Part shown: positions 15,768-24,546 of the stretch, piece by piece
How the letters are laid out: each line of letters begins with the position of its first letter
How positions within the stretch are numbered: position 1 is the first letter of the stretch
NCBI GenBank assembly: GCA_002733905.1
Contig: NVXK01000007.1
Coordinates: 145,889 to 179,077, forward strand
From: Robiginitomaculum sp.
Lineage (GTDB): Bacteria > Pseudomonadota > Alphaproteobacteria > Caulobacterales > Maricaulaceae
Length of the DNA: 33,189 nucleotides
Reading direction: 5' to 3'
Made by a program: the position numbers and the translations under genes
The notes under the pieces: generated by a model
What the model was told of the DNA's origin: nothing
The model's database searches: none
What the model saw: only the letters and a program-made list of their open reading frames with translations

Positions 15768-15820
15768 AAAAAAATAAAACCTACCCCATCTACTCTTACG
15801 GTATTAATGAGGTAGGTTTT
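15768..15820 (-). terminator. Rho-independent terminator of the mcp gene
   Basis: On the minus strand AAAACCTACC pairs with GGTAGGTTTT (10-bp stem; the inner ATG/CAT bases extend it past one mismatch), followed by ATTTTTTTG. It lies about 37 nt after the mcp stop and 54 nt before the cheB start, so mcp and cheB are separate transcription units or cheB depends on readthrough. Confidence 0.85.
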
Positions 15821-15856
15821 CTTCACAGAAAAACACTCTGTTATTTCAAAATAGAT

Positions 15857-18800
15857 TTAAAAATCTTGCCAATCATCTTCATTTACCGCAACAGCCGCAG
15901 AGCCCTGTGTCTTAAAATACGCTTGAGCACGTTGTTGCTGTTGTTGAACAACGGGCGCAGATTGCCGTGCAGAAGGCATATGAGCAGTTTCAGCAACACC
16001 ATCCCCAATATCAAATTGACGTACAAGACGTGTCAGCTCTTGCGCTTCATTGGTCAGTGCATGTGCTGCCGCAGTTGATTCTTCAACCATTGCTGCATTT
16101 TGCTGCGTGACACGGTCCATATCATTGACAGCGCTATTCACCTCGCCAAGTGCGACAGATTGCTCCTGAGCAGATCCTGCAATACTTTCAACAAGCGTGC
16201 TCACTTCCGCAACACTCGTCACGATTTTCTCAAGGGCAATACCTGTCTGACCAACAAGATCAACACCTGTTTCCACATGTTTACCAGAAGCAGAAATAAG
16301 TGTCTTGATATCTTTCGCCGCATCAGACGAACGTTGCGCCAAAGCACGAACCTCAGAAGCCACAACCGCAAACCCGCGACCAGCTTCACCAGCACGCGCA
16401 GCTTCAACACCCGCGTTCAACGCCAAGAGATTAGTCTGGAACGCGATTTCATCAATCACACCGATAATCTTCTCGATTTCACCTGAACTGTCTTTGATGG
16501 CGTCCATAGCTTCAACGGCTTTACGAACCACTTCGCCGCTTTTTTCTGCTTCATTACGCGTATCAGTTACAACAGTATTCGCCTGATCTGCAGATTTCGC
16601 GCTCCCTTGTACAGTTGCAGTAATTTCGTCAAGCGCCGCCGCTGTCTCTTCAAGAGCCGCGGCCTGATTTTCAGTACGTTTCGCCATATCATCAGAAGCT
16701 TGACTAATTTCACGCGCACCGTTTTGAATACCAACCGCATTGCCAACAATATTTTTCATCGTACCATTTAGCGTTTCAATCGCGCTGTTAAAGTCACTAC
16801 GTAATTGTGTGTAATCACCTGTAAACTCTTCTTCAATCTTATGAGTAAGATCTCCTTCAGATAACATCTTCAAGCTTCGCGCCAAAGTTGACACAACCTG
16901 TTCTTGCTCTTTTGCATGACGTGCGATGTCCGCCTCATTTTTCACGCGATCGTTTTCGATTTTCGTGATGTCAGAAGCAATCTTGACCACTTTAAACGGC
17001 TTACCCGTAATATCGACGACTGCATTATAGGCTGCTTGTAGCCAAATTGTGTTTCCGTTTTTCCCAAAACGTTCGAACTTATCTGAAATAACTTCACCCG
17101 TATTTAATCTTGTCCAGAAATTTGCATACTCTGTAGATGAACGATAGGCTTCACCCACAAACATTCTGTGATGCTTGCCTTTGATTTCTTCGAGTGAATA
17201 TCCAACAGTTGAAAGAAAGTTCTCATTTGCTGTAATAATCGTGCCATCCATATTAAATTCAATCAAAGCAGATTCACGATTTAAAGCGGACATAATACCA
17301 GAGTTCGTGCGTTCAATCGTTACATGATCCCATTCAAGCGTATTGCCAATATGCTTACCCTCCTCATCTTTGATAATATTCACGTTCAATGCAAATTTTA
17401 AATCACCAACAGAAATATCGGCTTTAAAAGGCATGCGTGACGGATCCGCAAGGATTGCCCGTTGATGTTCAGGTCGTTTATGAAAGACATCAATACAAGT
17501 ACCAATGATTTCCGATGCTTTAAAACTAGGGAATGCCGTTTCAAATTCTGTACTGAATTCGCCAAACATTTCCATCGTAGATTTATTTACGAATGTCACA
17601 ATCAAATCACGATCAATCATCATCATCGCAAGAGAAGAACCATCAAATGCCGAGCCTTTATATAAAGATATACGGTTTGTTACATCTCCCTTAGCTAAAT
17701 TATCTTGCAAAACACCCATAGAATTAGAAATGAGACCAAGTTCATTCTGTTTATCTTTGTACGGAATTTCATGCGTAAGATCGCCAGAAGCCAATGTATC
17801 AATTGAACCCACCAAAGCCGCTATCGGCTTGGAAATACTACGTGCGAAAGCAAAACCAATCGCCGCTAACACCAAAAATGCCAGACCAAGTTGAATATAA
17901 ATTTGTTTTTTCAAAGCAATGAGTGGCGCTTCAAGCTCAGTCATTTCTTGCTCAACAAAAACACCCCATTTTACGCTCAACATTTCGATAGGCGTATAGG
18001 CAGAAATAACTTCTTTCCCCTCAAAATTTGATTCAACCATTACGCCAGTTTCACCCGCGAACACTTTTGCAACCGTCACCGTATCTATTTTTCTTTTAAG
18101 AATAGTCGATATTTCTGAAAAACGTGAATCGCTTCTCATCATTTTGTCTACACCCACAAGAAATGATTCCCCTGTTTCGCCAAGACCAGCATGTCGTTGC
18201 ATGATCTCATCAAGACGACCAACAGGTATTTGGTATGCAAGTACACCGATAAAACGGCCTGCCTCATCATTTACGGCCATAGAAATAAAGCTAGCGGGTG
18301 CATTATTACTGGGTCCATAATTATTAAAATCATAAAACTGTTGTTCTACAGTTGCCGACTTTGATCTCGCATCCCTAAACGCACGGCCTAAATCTGATTG
18401 TGACCATTCACCTGTATTAAAATTTGTTGCATAATCTTGTTCCTTAAAAACGGAATATACCAGATTACCTTTTGTATCGAACAGGAAAATATCATAATAA
18501 TCATGTGCCTGAAGATGTTTGCGGAAATGCGTATGATGGGTTTTATGCGCTTCACTATATTTTGATCCATCAAAGGCATAATCAAAATGCTCTTTACTGC
18601 CAACTGGATTAGGGTTTTTTGTGATATATTCCGATTTAAGATAAAATGTCTTATCCCCAGGAAGTGCTTCCCAGCCCGATGTAAATTCTTGTAGTGCCAA
18701 GCGTGTGGTTGGGTGGGAACTCACTTCATCCAAATCTGTACGAATTTCATGCCCCCAAGTTTCTAGTCCACTTGCTGTATTTTGGACCATCGATAATAAT

Positions 18801-18940
18801 CGCGTCTCAATTTCATGTATAAGGATTGTTTTCGATTTGTTATAACTTGTCCAAGAAATAACTGCGGCGGTGCAAAGCGCCAACAAAACGACTAAAGCCG
18901 GTAATTTGTGCGATATTTTTAATTTACTAAACATGGCCAT
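15857..18940 (-). CDS. Methyl-accepting chemotaxis protein, periplasmic sensor plus two PAS domains
   Basis: A 1027-residue chemoreceptor. TM1 is at about 14-32, a large periplasmic Cache-type sensor at 33-347 (GETGESFLVGVDKMMRSDSRF region near 254-274), TM2 at 348-368, HAMP at 369-420, a first PAS at about 432-540, a second PAS at about 548-660 (GYSLEEIKGKHH), a HAMP-like segment at 680-735, and the methyl-accepting signalling domain with hairpin tip EIAFQTNLLALNAGVEAARAG. The C-terminus has a poly-Gln linker and an acidic DDWQDF tail of the type that tethers CheR/CheB. The frame is open to 19027, but ATG 18940 (MAMFSKLK) has GGAG 10 nt upstream. Periplasmic plus PAS sensing suggests integration of an external ligand with internal redox or energy state; the ligand is unknown. 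It ends in a strong terminator. Confidence 0.95.
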   Translation of the reverse strand: MAMFSKLKISHKLPALVVLLALCTAAVISWTSYNKSKTILIHEIETRLLSMVQNTASGLETWGHEIRTDLDEVSSHPTTRLALQEFTSGWEALPGDKTFYLKSEYITKNPNPVGSKEHFDYAFDGSKYSEAHKTHHTHFRKHLQAHDYYDIFLFDTKGNLVYSVFKEQDYATNFNTGEWSQSDLGRAFRDARSKSATVEQQFYDFNNYGPSNNAPASFISMAVNDEAGRFIGVLAYQIPVGRLDEIMQRHAGLGETGESFLVGVDKMMRSDSRFSEISTILKRKIDTVTVAKVFAGETGVMVESNFEGKEVISAYTPIEMLSVKWGVFVEQEMTELEAPLIALKKQIYIQLGLAFLVLAAIGFAFARSISKPIAALVGSIDTLASGDLTHEIPYKDKQNELGLISNSMGVLQDNLAKGDVTNRISLYKGSAFDGSSLAMMMIDRDLIVTFVNKSTMEMFGEFSTEFETAFPSFKASEIIGTCIDVFHKRPEHQRAILADPSRMPFKADISVGDLKFALNVNIIKDEEGKHIGNTLEWDHVTIERTNSGIMSALNRESALIEFNMDGTIITANENFLSTVGYSLEEIKGKHHRMFVGEAYRSSTEYANFWTRLNTGEVISDKFERFGKNGNTIWLQAAYNAVVDITGKPFKVVKIASDITKIENDRVKNEADIARHAKEQEQVVSTLARSLKMLSEGDLTHKIEEEFTGDYTQLRSDFNSAIETLNGTMKNIVGNAVGIQNGAREISQASDDMAKRTENQAAALEETAAALDEITATVQGSAKSADQANTVVTDTRNEAEKSGEVVRKAVEAMDAIKDSSGEIEKIIGVIDEIAFQTNLLALNAGVEAARAGEAGRGFAVVASEVRALAQRSSDAAKDIKTLISASGKHVETGVDLVGQTGIALEKIVTSVAEVSTLVESIAGSAQEQSVALGEVNSAVNDMDRVTQQNAAMVEESTAAAHALTNEAQELTRLVRQFDIGDGVAETAHMPSARQSAPVVQQQQQRAQAYFKTQGSAAVAVNEDDWQDF

Positions 18941-19286
18941 GGTATGTGGACTCCGCTTATGCTTGTGATGAATTTTAAAATTCCATCGGTTTATTGTGCA
19001 ATCAGATATATGAACTAACATGCACAAATTCCCCCATCAGAACCTGCGCGAACAAAAAACATGGCCCACCTAGCCATAAACTCAATGCTTTATGTTATTT
19101 TAGTAATACCCAATTATGACTTCCCAGTTTCTATACGTAAATCACCCCCGTTTCCCACGAGACATGAAGTGCATATGAACTTTTATTAACCAAGAAGGTA
19201 AATAAACAGTTTCCAGAAAACAAATAACAACATTTTGGCGGGATATTGTGTAAATTCAACATGTTACACCAAGAATCGGTAAAAAA
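18941..19286. other. Intergenic gap upstream of mcp
   Basis: A 346-bp gap that must contain the mcp promoter. A palindrome, GAATTTTAAAATTC (18970-18983), lies about 30 nt upstream of the mcp ATG, flanked by GAT/ATC so that a longer imperfect hairpin is possible in the leader. No gene and no clear terminator for the dadA-like gene are seen. Confidence 0.4.
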
Positions 19287-20573
19287 TCACCACACCCTTG
19301 AAGCTGCAAAACCAACCTGGTCAATCATAGGTTTCTTTCCTAACAAAACATCTGCAAGTAAAGCCCCCGCGCCCGCACTAAACGTCCAGCCCATATGCGC
19401 GTGCCCCGTATTAATCGCGAGTCCTTGTATCTTACTCTCTCCGATAAACGGTCGGCCATCGGCGCTAACTGGACGAAATCCATGCCAAGCTTTCATCGGC
19501 GCAGAAGTCAATTTTTTTGCAAGGTCAGGATATACATTATCTAACATCCCCAGCAACGGTGCCAAGCGCGTCGGCCCCATCTTCGGGTTAAATCCTGCTA
19601 ACTCTGCTATGCCTGCGACACGTATACAATTTGGCAAAGGCGTAATCGCGGCATGTAAACTGTCATCAACCACAGGAATATGTGGAACCACCGCGGTATG
19701 CTTGCGTGCAAGCTCATCTGTAGAAAAACTAAGGGAATACCCTTTCACTGGTCGTATCGGTAAAGGCAAACCCAGCTTCGCTAATAATTTATAACTATAC
19801 GCACCAGCCGCAATAATCGTTGTATCTGCGCGTAATATGCCTGCATGCGTTTCAACACCGCACACCCTATCGCCGCTAAAAACAAAATTTTCGACACGTC
19901 TATTATAAAGAATTTCATTTTTTTGACTAAGAATTTCGGCTTCAAGAGCCTTGCAAAAAACATAAGCATCGGCTTTATAATCATCAGGATAATACAAAGC
20001 ACCCGCAATACTCTCAGAGATTGGTTTCAGCGCAGCTTCCTTAAGAACAGTTTCTTTAGCATTACAAATTTCTATATTCGCCCCAAACTCACGCAAGCGC
20101 GACACACTCTCTTGCGCCCGTGCAAAGCTTTCATCACTACGGTAAATTTTTAACAATCCATCGCCTTCATATCCATCATCAATCGATAGATTTTCACGCC
20201 ACTGCATGTTTTTTTGTAATGCGTATATAGCAAGTTGTGTATTCAACTGCGTTGCCTGCCAATAAGCATCAGGCGTAGAATGTTTTAAAAATTGACGCCC
20301 CCATCCCATAAGCCCGACCAAACCTGTCGCGCGCAATTTCAATGATGTGTTTTTATGAAAAAGCGATCCCAATAATTCACCGCCAATCCCAGGCCTGTTC
20401 CAAGGCTCTGCGAGTGAGACATGCAACATGCCTGCATTGGCAAAACTGGTTTCAAGTGCCACCCCTTCACGAGCTTCAATAATACGTACACTCTCCGCCC
20501 CACTTTCAAGCAAAGCATAGGCAGTTGCAAGCCCGATAAGCCCACCGCCAATAATTTGGTACTGCACGCTCAT
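19287..20573 (-). CDS. dadA: FAD-dependent oxidoreductase, D-amino acid dehydrogenase-like
   Basis: A 428-residue DAO-family flavoprotein. The Rossmann dinucleotide motif is at the very N-terminus (IIGGGLIGLATAYALLESG, with E35 in IIEAREG for the ribose), followed by the DadA-like segment TSFANAGMLHVSLAEPWNRPG. C-terminal blocks GYSLSFSTDE, MKAWHGFRPVSADGRPFIGES and TGHAHMGWTFSAGAGALLADV match D-amino acid dehydrogenases, which oxidise D-amino acids (notably D-alanine) to keto acids and pass electrons to the respiratory chain. The start at ATG 20573 follows GAGAG. It is the last gene of the comF-grxC-nitrilase-DUF1178 run, 18 bp after the preceding stop. The exact substrate is uncertain; other DAO-family amine oxidases are possible. 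Confidence 0.87.
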   Translation of the reverse strand: MSVQYQIIGGGLIGLATAYALLESGAESVRIIEAREGVALETSFANAGMLHVSLAEPWNRPGIGGELLGSLFHKNTSLKLRATGLVGLMGWGRQFLKHSTPDAYWQATQLNTQLAIYALQKNMQWRENLSIDDGYEGDGLLKIYRSDESFARAQESVSRLREFGANIEICNAKETVLKEAALKPISESIAGALYYPDDYKADAYVFCKALEAEILSQKNEILYNRRVENFVFSGDRVCGVETHAGILRADTTIIAAGAYSYKLLAKLGLPLPIRPVKGYSLSFSTDELARKHTAVVPHIPVVDDSLHAAITPLPNCIRVAGIAELAGFNPKMGPTRLAPLLGMLDNVYPDLAKKLTSAPMKAWHGFRPVSADGRPFIGESKIQGLAINTGHAHMGWTFSAGAGALLADVLLGKKPMIDQVGFAASRVW

Positions 20574-20591
20574 CTCTCTACCGCAGCCCTC

Positions 20592-21002
20592 TTAATTCAG
20601 TTTTGTTTTATTGCGCGGCGTGATGGCGTCAGGCAAAGCCAGTGTTTCAATACCCTCTTCCGCCAATTCTTGCGCTTGCCGTATCGTCGCCTGACCATAT
20701 ATGCCACGCTCTGGCGCGTCCCCATAATGGATTGCCCGCGCTGTGTCCGCAAAATCATCACCAACATTTTCACAATTCTTTTCAATATCACGGCGCATTT
20801 CTTCTGCTATTTCATCAAACTTTCTAGTGTTACTTTTCGATGTACGTATATGAGGTGCCATAGGTGCTTTTTCAATGTGAACATCCCCACAATGCGGACA
20901 GGCAATCAACCCCCGACATGCTTGATCATCGAAATCAGAACTATGACCGAACCAAGCTTCGAACTCATGGTCTTGGCAACATTTCAACATATATTTTATC
21001 AT
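20592..21002 (-). CDS. DUF1178 family protein
   Basis: A 136-residue protein matching the alphaproteobacterial DUF1178 family, usually beginning MIKYxLxC with an H-x-FExWF motif; here MIKYMLKCCQDHEFEAWF. A zinc-ribbon-like set is visible: C8/C9 with H12, and C-x-x-C in IACPHCGDVHIEKA. The middle is a charged helix, and the end contains the family-typical ERGIYGQAT segment. The start at ATG 21002 overlaps the nitrilase stop by 4 bp (ATGA), so it is translationally coupled. The function of the family is unknown; its steady neighbours are the nitrilase and glutaredoxin. Confidence 0.9.
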   Translation of the reverse strand: MIKYMLKCCQDHEFEAWFGHSSDFDDQACRGLIACPHCGDVHIEKAPMAPHIRTSKSNTRKFDEIAEEMRRDIEKNCENVGDDFADTARAIHYGDAPERGIYGQATIRQAQELAEEGIETLALPDAITPRNKTKLN

Positions 21003-21811
21003 GCACCCAGAACCGTATTTTGCCGCCATGCAGGAATTTTAGCGCGAATATTATTTACAAGTGCAATATCAATATCCGCAAGACAATAGCCAGGTCTGTC
21101 ATGATTAAGCTGCGCAATCACAACGCCCCACGGATCAATAATCATACTACGCCCCCATGTCATGCGCCCATCTTCATGTACCCCGCCCTGTGCAGGCGCA
21201 ATCACATATGCACTGTTCTCAATCGCGCGTGCACGCAATAAAACCTCCCAATGGGCCTCACCTGTAACCGCAGTGAAAGCCGCAGGCACGCTCATAATAT
21301 GTGCGCCATGTTTGGCGTAATACTTATAAAGAGCAGCAAACCTAACATCATAGCAAATACTTAAACCTAAATCCAAGCCGTCAACATTGGCCAGAACAGG
21401 CCTATCCCCTGCGCGGTAATTATGAGATTCGCGCCAAACTTCGCGCTCATTTATATCCACATCAAACAGATGGATTTTATCATAACGCGCTTTAATGGCG
21501 CCGTCAGTGCCGAATAAAAAAGAACGGTTCGCCGCCTTGCTCTCGGACAATTTAATCGCAAGCGAACCAATCAAGAGGTCAATGGCAAGCTCTTTCGCCA
21601 AAGCCCGAAAATGCGCGACGGCGTGACAGTCCTCTTCAGCCGAGATCGACGCAAATAAAGCCTTCGTACCGCCGCCCATGAAATGCGTATTCTCTGGCGT
21701 AGATATAAACCGCGCACCGTCTTTATAGGCTGTGCGCACAAGCGCGTCTACAGCCTGAATATTGGTATCAATACTCGTTCCCGAACACAATTGTATGCAG
21801 GCTGTTAACAT
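20999..21811 (-). CDS. Carbon-nitrogen hydrolase (nitrilase superfamily), Nit1-like
   Basis: A 270-residue single-domain nitrilase-superfamily amidase with the catalytic triad E40 (STPENTHF), K112 (RYDKIHLFDVD) and C153 (LSICYDVRFAALY). The bacterial branch next to glutaredoxin and DUF1178 usually belongs to the Nit1/deaminated-glutathione amidase group, which repairs deaminated glutathione; that is the most likely role but is inferred from branch and context. ATG 21811 (MLTACIQLCSG) starts 3 nt after the grxC stop. All genes from comF to dadA run in the same direction with tight spacing. Confidence 0.9.
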   Translation of the reverse strand: MLTACIQLCSGTSIDTNIQAVDALVRTAYKDGARFISTPENTHFMGGGTKALFASISAEEDCHAVAHFRALAKELAIDLLIGSLAIKLSESKAANRSFLFGTDGAIKARYDKIHLFDVDINEREVWRESHNYRAGDRPVLANVDGLDLGLSICYDVRFAALYKYYAKHGAHIMSVPAAFTAVTGEAHWEVLLRARAIENSAYVIAPAQGGVHEDGRMTWGRSMIIDPWGVVIAQLNHDRPGYCLADIDIALVNNIRAKIPAWRQNTVLGA

Positions 21812-21814
21812 CAA

Positions 21815-22072
21815 CTAATCCTCGACAAGAACATCAAATTTACCCGCATACTCCAAAGCCAGCAAATCATCACAACCGCCAATATGGTAATCACCCACAA
21901 AAATTTGTGGATAGGTCGTCCCCCCATTGGCGCGTTGTAACATTTCACGGCGCATTTCTGCGTCCATACCAGCATCAATCTGATCGAAAGGAATATTCTT
22001 CTCTTCCAAAAACGCGACTGCGCGCATGCAATATGGGCAAAGAGCCCGTGTATAAAGAGTGACGGTTTTCAT
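21815..22072 (-). CDS. grxC: Glutaredoxin 3
   Basis: An 85-residue dithiol glutaredoxin with active site C12-P-Y-C15, the TYPQIFVGDYHIGGCDDL segment that holds the cis-Pro and GG glutathione-binding motif, and the length usual for GrxC. It reduces protein and glutathione mixed disulfides and can act as a hydrogen donor for ribonucleotide reductase. It lies in operon order between comF and the nitrilase gene. Confidence 0.95.
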   Translation of the reverse strand: MKTVTLYTRALCPYCMRAVAFLEEKNIPFDQIDAGMDAEMRREMLQRANGGTTYPQIFVGDYHIGGCDDLLALEYAGKFDVLVED

Positions 22073-22122
22073 GATAGTCCTTATTCTTTTTCATATTCAG
22101 CCTTGCAACAGCCTTACGCCCT

Positions 22123-22926
22123 TTATGTAGGAACAGATAGGGGGCTGACAACCCGCATTAATGTCAAAACATCAACTTGTGCCGCCCCTGCCCGTTTTAA
22201 CACCCGCGCACACCCTTCCAAAGTAGCTCCCGATGTCAAAACATCGTCAATAAGAATAATACGCGCCCCTGTAATATGTTTTACCTGTGAGGCTGGCACA
22301 TGAAAAGCGCCCACCACATTTCGCTTGCGCCCGACAAAGGTTTGCCCACTTTGACTCGGTGTGTTTTTAATACGCAAAAGTGCATTCGTATCATAGGGTA
22401 TGTGGCTGAGCTGCGATAATTTACCTGCGAGCAAAGCCGATTGATTAAATTTGCGACTCCGCAATCTTGCCTTATGTAAAGGTACAGGCAATATGACATC
22501 TGCGTCTTTCAAAAACTCACGCCCAACACGCAAGAGCTGCGCGCCAAAAAACGCCAACCCGTCTGTACGGCCTCCGTGTTTAAAGTCGAGAATAATTTTA
22601 CGGCTCGCGTCGCAGTATAATATCGCCGACCGACCACGGTCATATTTTGGTGGACGCGCATGACAAGGCGCACAATAGCTGTCACCACCCTCGCCCATAT
22701 TTGGATCATATTCAAAAGGATACCCACATAGCGCACAACACGGCGTATCAAGAAATTGTAATTTTTGCCAAAGCTCCGCATCATCACCCCCAAGAGGCAA
22801 ACCAGTAATCAGAGAATGTACGGGTAAAGCGCTATTTAAGACCGTGTGATAGCTCTGCACAATCTTAGCCCCACCTATGATGGCTAAGTTTGAAAAATCT
22901 AAAGAAGTGTCTTTCTTTATCCCCAT
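22123..22926 (-). CDS. ComF-family phosphoribosyltransferase-like protein
   Basis: ComF-family proteins join an N-terminal zinc ribbon to a PRTase-like domain; in competent bacteria they act in DNA uptake, elsewhere their role is unclear. Here C-x-x-C pairs are seen in TPCCALCGYPF and SYCAPCHARP, the family block FKHGGRTDGLA follows, and the PRPP-loop motif ILIDDVLTSGATLEGC is near the end. The first ribbon of some family members is degenerate (ALPVHSLITGLP). The coordinates give the longest frame from ATG 22926, which leaves 20 bp to the divergent methyltransferase ATG and has no good ribosome site. GTG 22860 (VQSYHTVLNSALP), preceded by AGGTGGGG, fits family length better and may be the true start. 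Confidence 0.88.
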   Translation of the reverse strand: MGIKKDTSLDFSNLAIIGGAKIVQSYHTVLNSALPVHSLITGLPLGGDDAELWQKLQFLDTPCCALCGYPFEYDPNMGEGGDSYCAPCHARPPKYDRGRSAILYCDASRKIILDFKHGGRTDGLAFFGAQLLRVGREFLKDADVILPVPLHKARLRSRKFNQSALLAGKLSQLSHIPYDTNALLRIKNTPSQSGQTFVGRKRNVVGAFHVPASQVKHITGARIILIDDVLTSGATLEGCARVLKRAGAAQVDVLTLMRVVSPLSVPT

Positions 22927-22946
22927 TTTCAGACCATATCAGAGCC

Positions 22947-23843
22947 ATGAATAAAGCCAAGGCGAATAAACCCAAAGACATTTTTGACACGGCATGTATA
23001 CGCGCACGTCGCGGCAAAGGCCAAAAACTTGCGGGCCCAGATGATGACCCGTATTTACTCATCCGTTGCGCGGAAGACGCGGTCGAACGTATTTTAGATA
23101 TTAACCGCGCGTTTTCACGCACACTCATCTTTGCAAATATAGAAATTTCGAAACTGATCAAAACCCGTACAGAATATAAGCTTGGGCATATTATCTGCGT
23201 GGATCACACAAACCATACCAATGGTCTTGATCTGGTTTGCAGGGAAACGGCCTTACCCTTTGCGCCCCACAGTTTTGATTTGGTCATAAATTGCCTTAGC
23301 TTGCACACTGTCAACAATGTGCAACACGCGCTCATGGAGATGAAAAATCTTTTAAAACCTGACGGCATATTTATTGGTGCGCTTTTTGGCGGCGAAACCC
23401 TCGGCGCACTTCGCCACGCCCTCTATGAAACCGAGGACACACTTTATAGCCGCGTTACGCCACGCGTCTCCCCAATGATAAGCCTGCAACAAGCGGCCAA
23501 GCTTTTGCAATCTAGCGGATTTACGATGCCCGTTAGCGACAGGGACCTTGTGCAAACGCACTATACGAACATGCGTTCACTTTTTTACGATTTACGCCGC
23601 ATGGGAGAAACGAATGCCCTTTTAGGCAGGACAAACATGCCCGTCTCCAAGCGATTTTTTGAAATGCTCACACATATCTATACGCGCGACCATGCAAATA
23701 ATGCCGGAAAATTAATTGTAAAATTTGACATATTATGGCTTACAGGCTGGGCGCATCATAAAGATCAGCCCAAACCCTTAAAACCTGGCAGTGCGACAAC
23801 ACGCCTTTCAGACGTACTTGGTGTACCCGAAAGCAAATTTTAA
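22947..23843 (+). CDS. SAM-dependent methyltransferase, BioC/NDUFAF5-like
   Basis: A 298-residue class I methyltransferase. The SAM-binding half is divergent at motif I but shows the post-I region (FDLVINCLSLHTVNNVQHALMEM) and LLKPDGIFIGALFGGETL. The C-terminal half (LFYDLRRMGETNALLGR and later KFDILWLTGWAHH) is characteristic of the bacterial NDUFAF5-related family, close to BioC. In mitochondria NDUFAF5 hydroxylates a complex I subunit; the bacterial role is not settled. ATG 22947 is chosen because the upstream extension would overlap comF. It is divergent from comF and converges on the pilin gene with 13 bp between stops. Confidence 0.88.
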   Translation: MNKAKANKPKDIFDTACIRARRGKGQKLAGPDDDPYLLIRCAEDAVERILDINRAFSRTLIFANIEISKLIKTRTEYKLGHIICVDHTNHTNGLDLVCRETALPFAPHSFDLVINCLSLHTVNNVQHALMEMKNLLKPDGIFIGALFGGETLGALRHALYETEDTLYSRVTPRVSPMISLQQAAKLLQSSGFTMPVSDRDLVQTHYTNMRSLFYDLRRMGETNALLGRTNMPVSKRFFEMLTHIYTRDHANNAGKLIVKFDILWLTGWAHHKDQPKPLKPGSATTRLSDVLGVPESKF

Positions 23844-23856
23844 ATGTGTTGTTTAA

Positions 23857-24045
23857 TTATTTTTCCAACGCAGTCGAAAGCTTTTCATATTGTTCGTTCT
23901 GTACCTTGGCCCATTGGGTCATTGCACCAATAAGGGCCACCGCGATCAAAGCAGCAATAAGCCCATATTCTATCGCGGTAGCACCACTTTTATCTCGTCC
24001 GTAAGCTGTTAAAATGCGCCCACATTTTTCGATTTTATTTAGCAA
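23857..24045 (-). CDS. Flp/Fap-type IVb pilin, orphan
   Basis: A 62-residue type IVb pilin precursor. A short basic leader ends in G21, followed by A22-T-A-I-E26-Y27-G-L-I-A-A: the Flp prepilin peptidase site with the conserved Glu at +5 and the adjacent Tyr, then a hydrophobic helix and a short polar tail. The start is TTG 24045, which lies inside the end of mutT (11-bp overlap) and is preceded by AGAGGA at 7-nt spacing; no ATG is available before the cleavage site. No tad/cpa assembly genes (CpaA prepilin peptidase, TadA, RcpA) are in the window, so assembly must rely on genes elsewhere. Confidence 0.9.
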   Translation of the reverse strand: MLNKIEKCGRILTAYGRDKSGATAIEYGLIAALIAVALIGAMTQWAKVQNEQYEKLSTALEK

Positions 24046-24454
24046 AACGTTGTCCTCTTGGGATTCGATCCCGTATTTCGTGTGCTAACGGAATATCCGC
24101 AGGCACTAATTCCAACTCTAACAAGCGATCCGGGAAAACCCATTTAATCACTTGTCCCTCTTTAGGACGGGGTATCCCATCCCATTGCCGGCAAAGATAG
24201 AGAGGCATGAGCAGATGAAAATCCTCGTACTGGTGGGAAACGAATGAGAATGCTTGAAAGCATTCTTCACAAGGCTCGACGCCCAATTCTTCCCACAGTT
24301 CGCGTTTTAACGCCTGCTCGGGCCTCTCGCCCTTTTCCAACTTGCCGCCAGGGAACTCCCACAGTCCCGCATGGCGACTTTTTGCTGGTCGCTGGCTCAT
24401 TAATATACGTCCATCTGCATCTAGTAACGCACACGCTACGACCAATAACACCAT
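24035..24454 (-). CDS. mutT: Nudix hydrolase MutT, 8-oxo-dGTP diphosphatase
   Basis: Sanitises the nucleotide pool by hydrolysing 8-oxo-dGTP. The 139-residue protein has the Nudix box starting at G36-G37 (GGKLEKGERPEQALKREL, continuing WEELG), preceded by LMSQRPAKSRHAGLWEFP, a MutT-specific stretch. ATG 24454 is preceded by GAGGAAG at good spacing. It lies 92 bp downstream of argJ on the same strand and overlaps the Flp pilin gene. secA-argJ-mutT neighbourhoods are familiar in alphaproteobacteria. Confidence 0.94.
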   Translation of the reverse strand: MVLLVVACALLDADGRILMSQRPAKSRHAGLWEFPGGKLEKGERPEQALKRELWEELGVEPCEECFQAFSFVSHQYEDFHLLMPLYLCRQWDGIPRPKEGQVIKWVFPDRLLELELVPADIPLAHEIRDRIPRGQRFAK

Positions 24455-24546
24455 TACAATTTCTTCCTCTCAAAACAGTTAACAATACGCCAAAACTCGC
24501 CGTTTCATCATATATGCTTAATTTTTAGTTAACAAAAGCCCACGAA

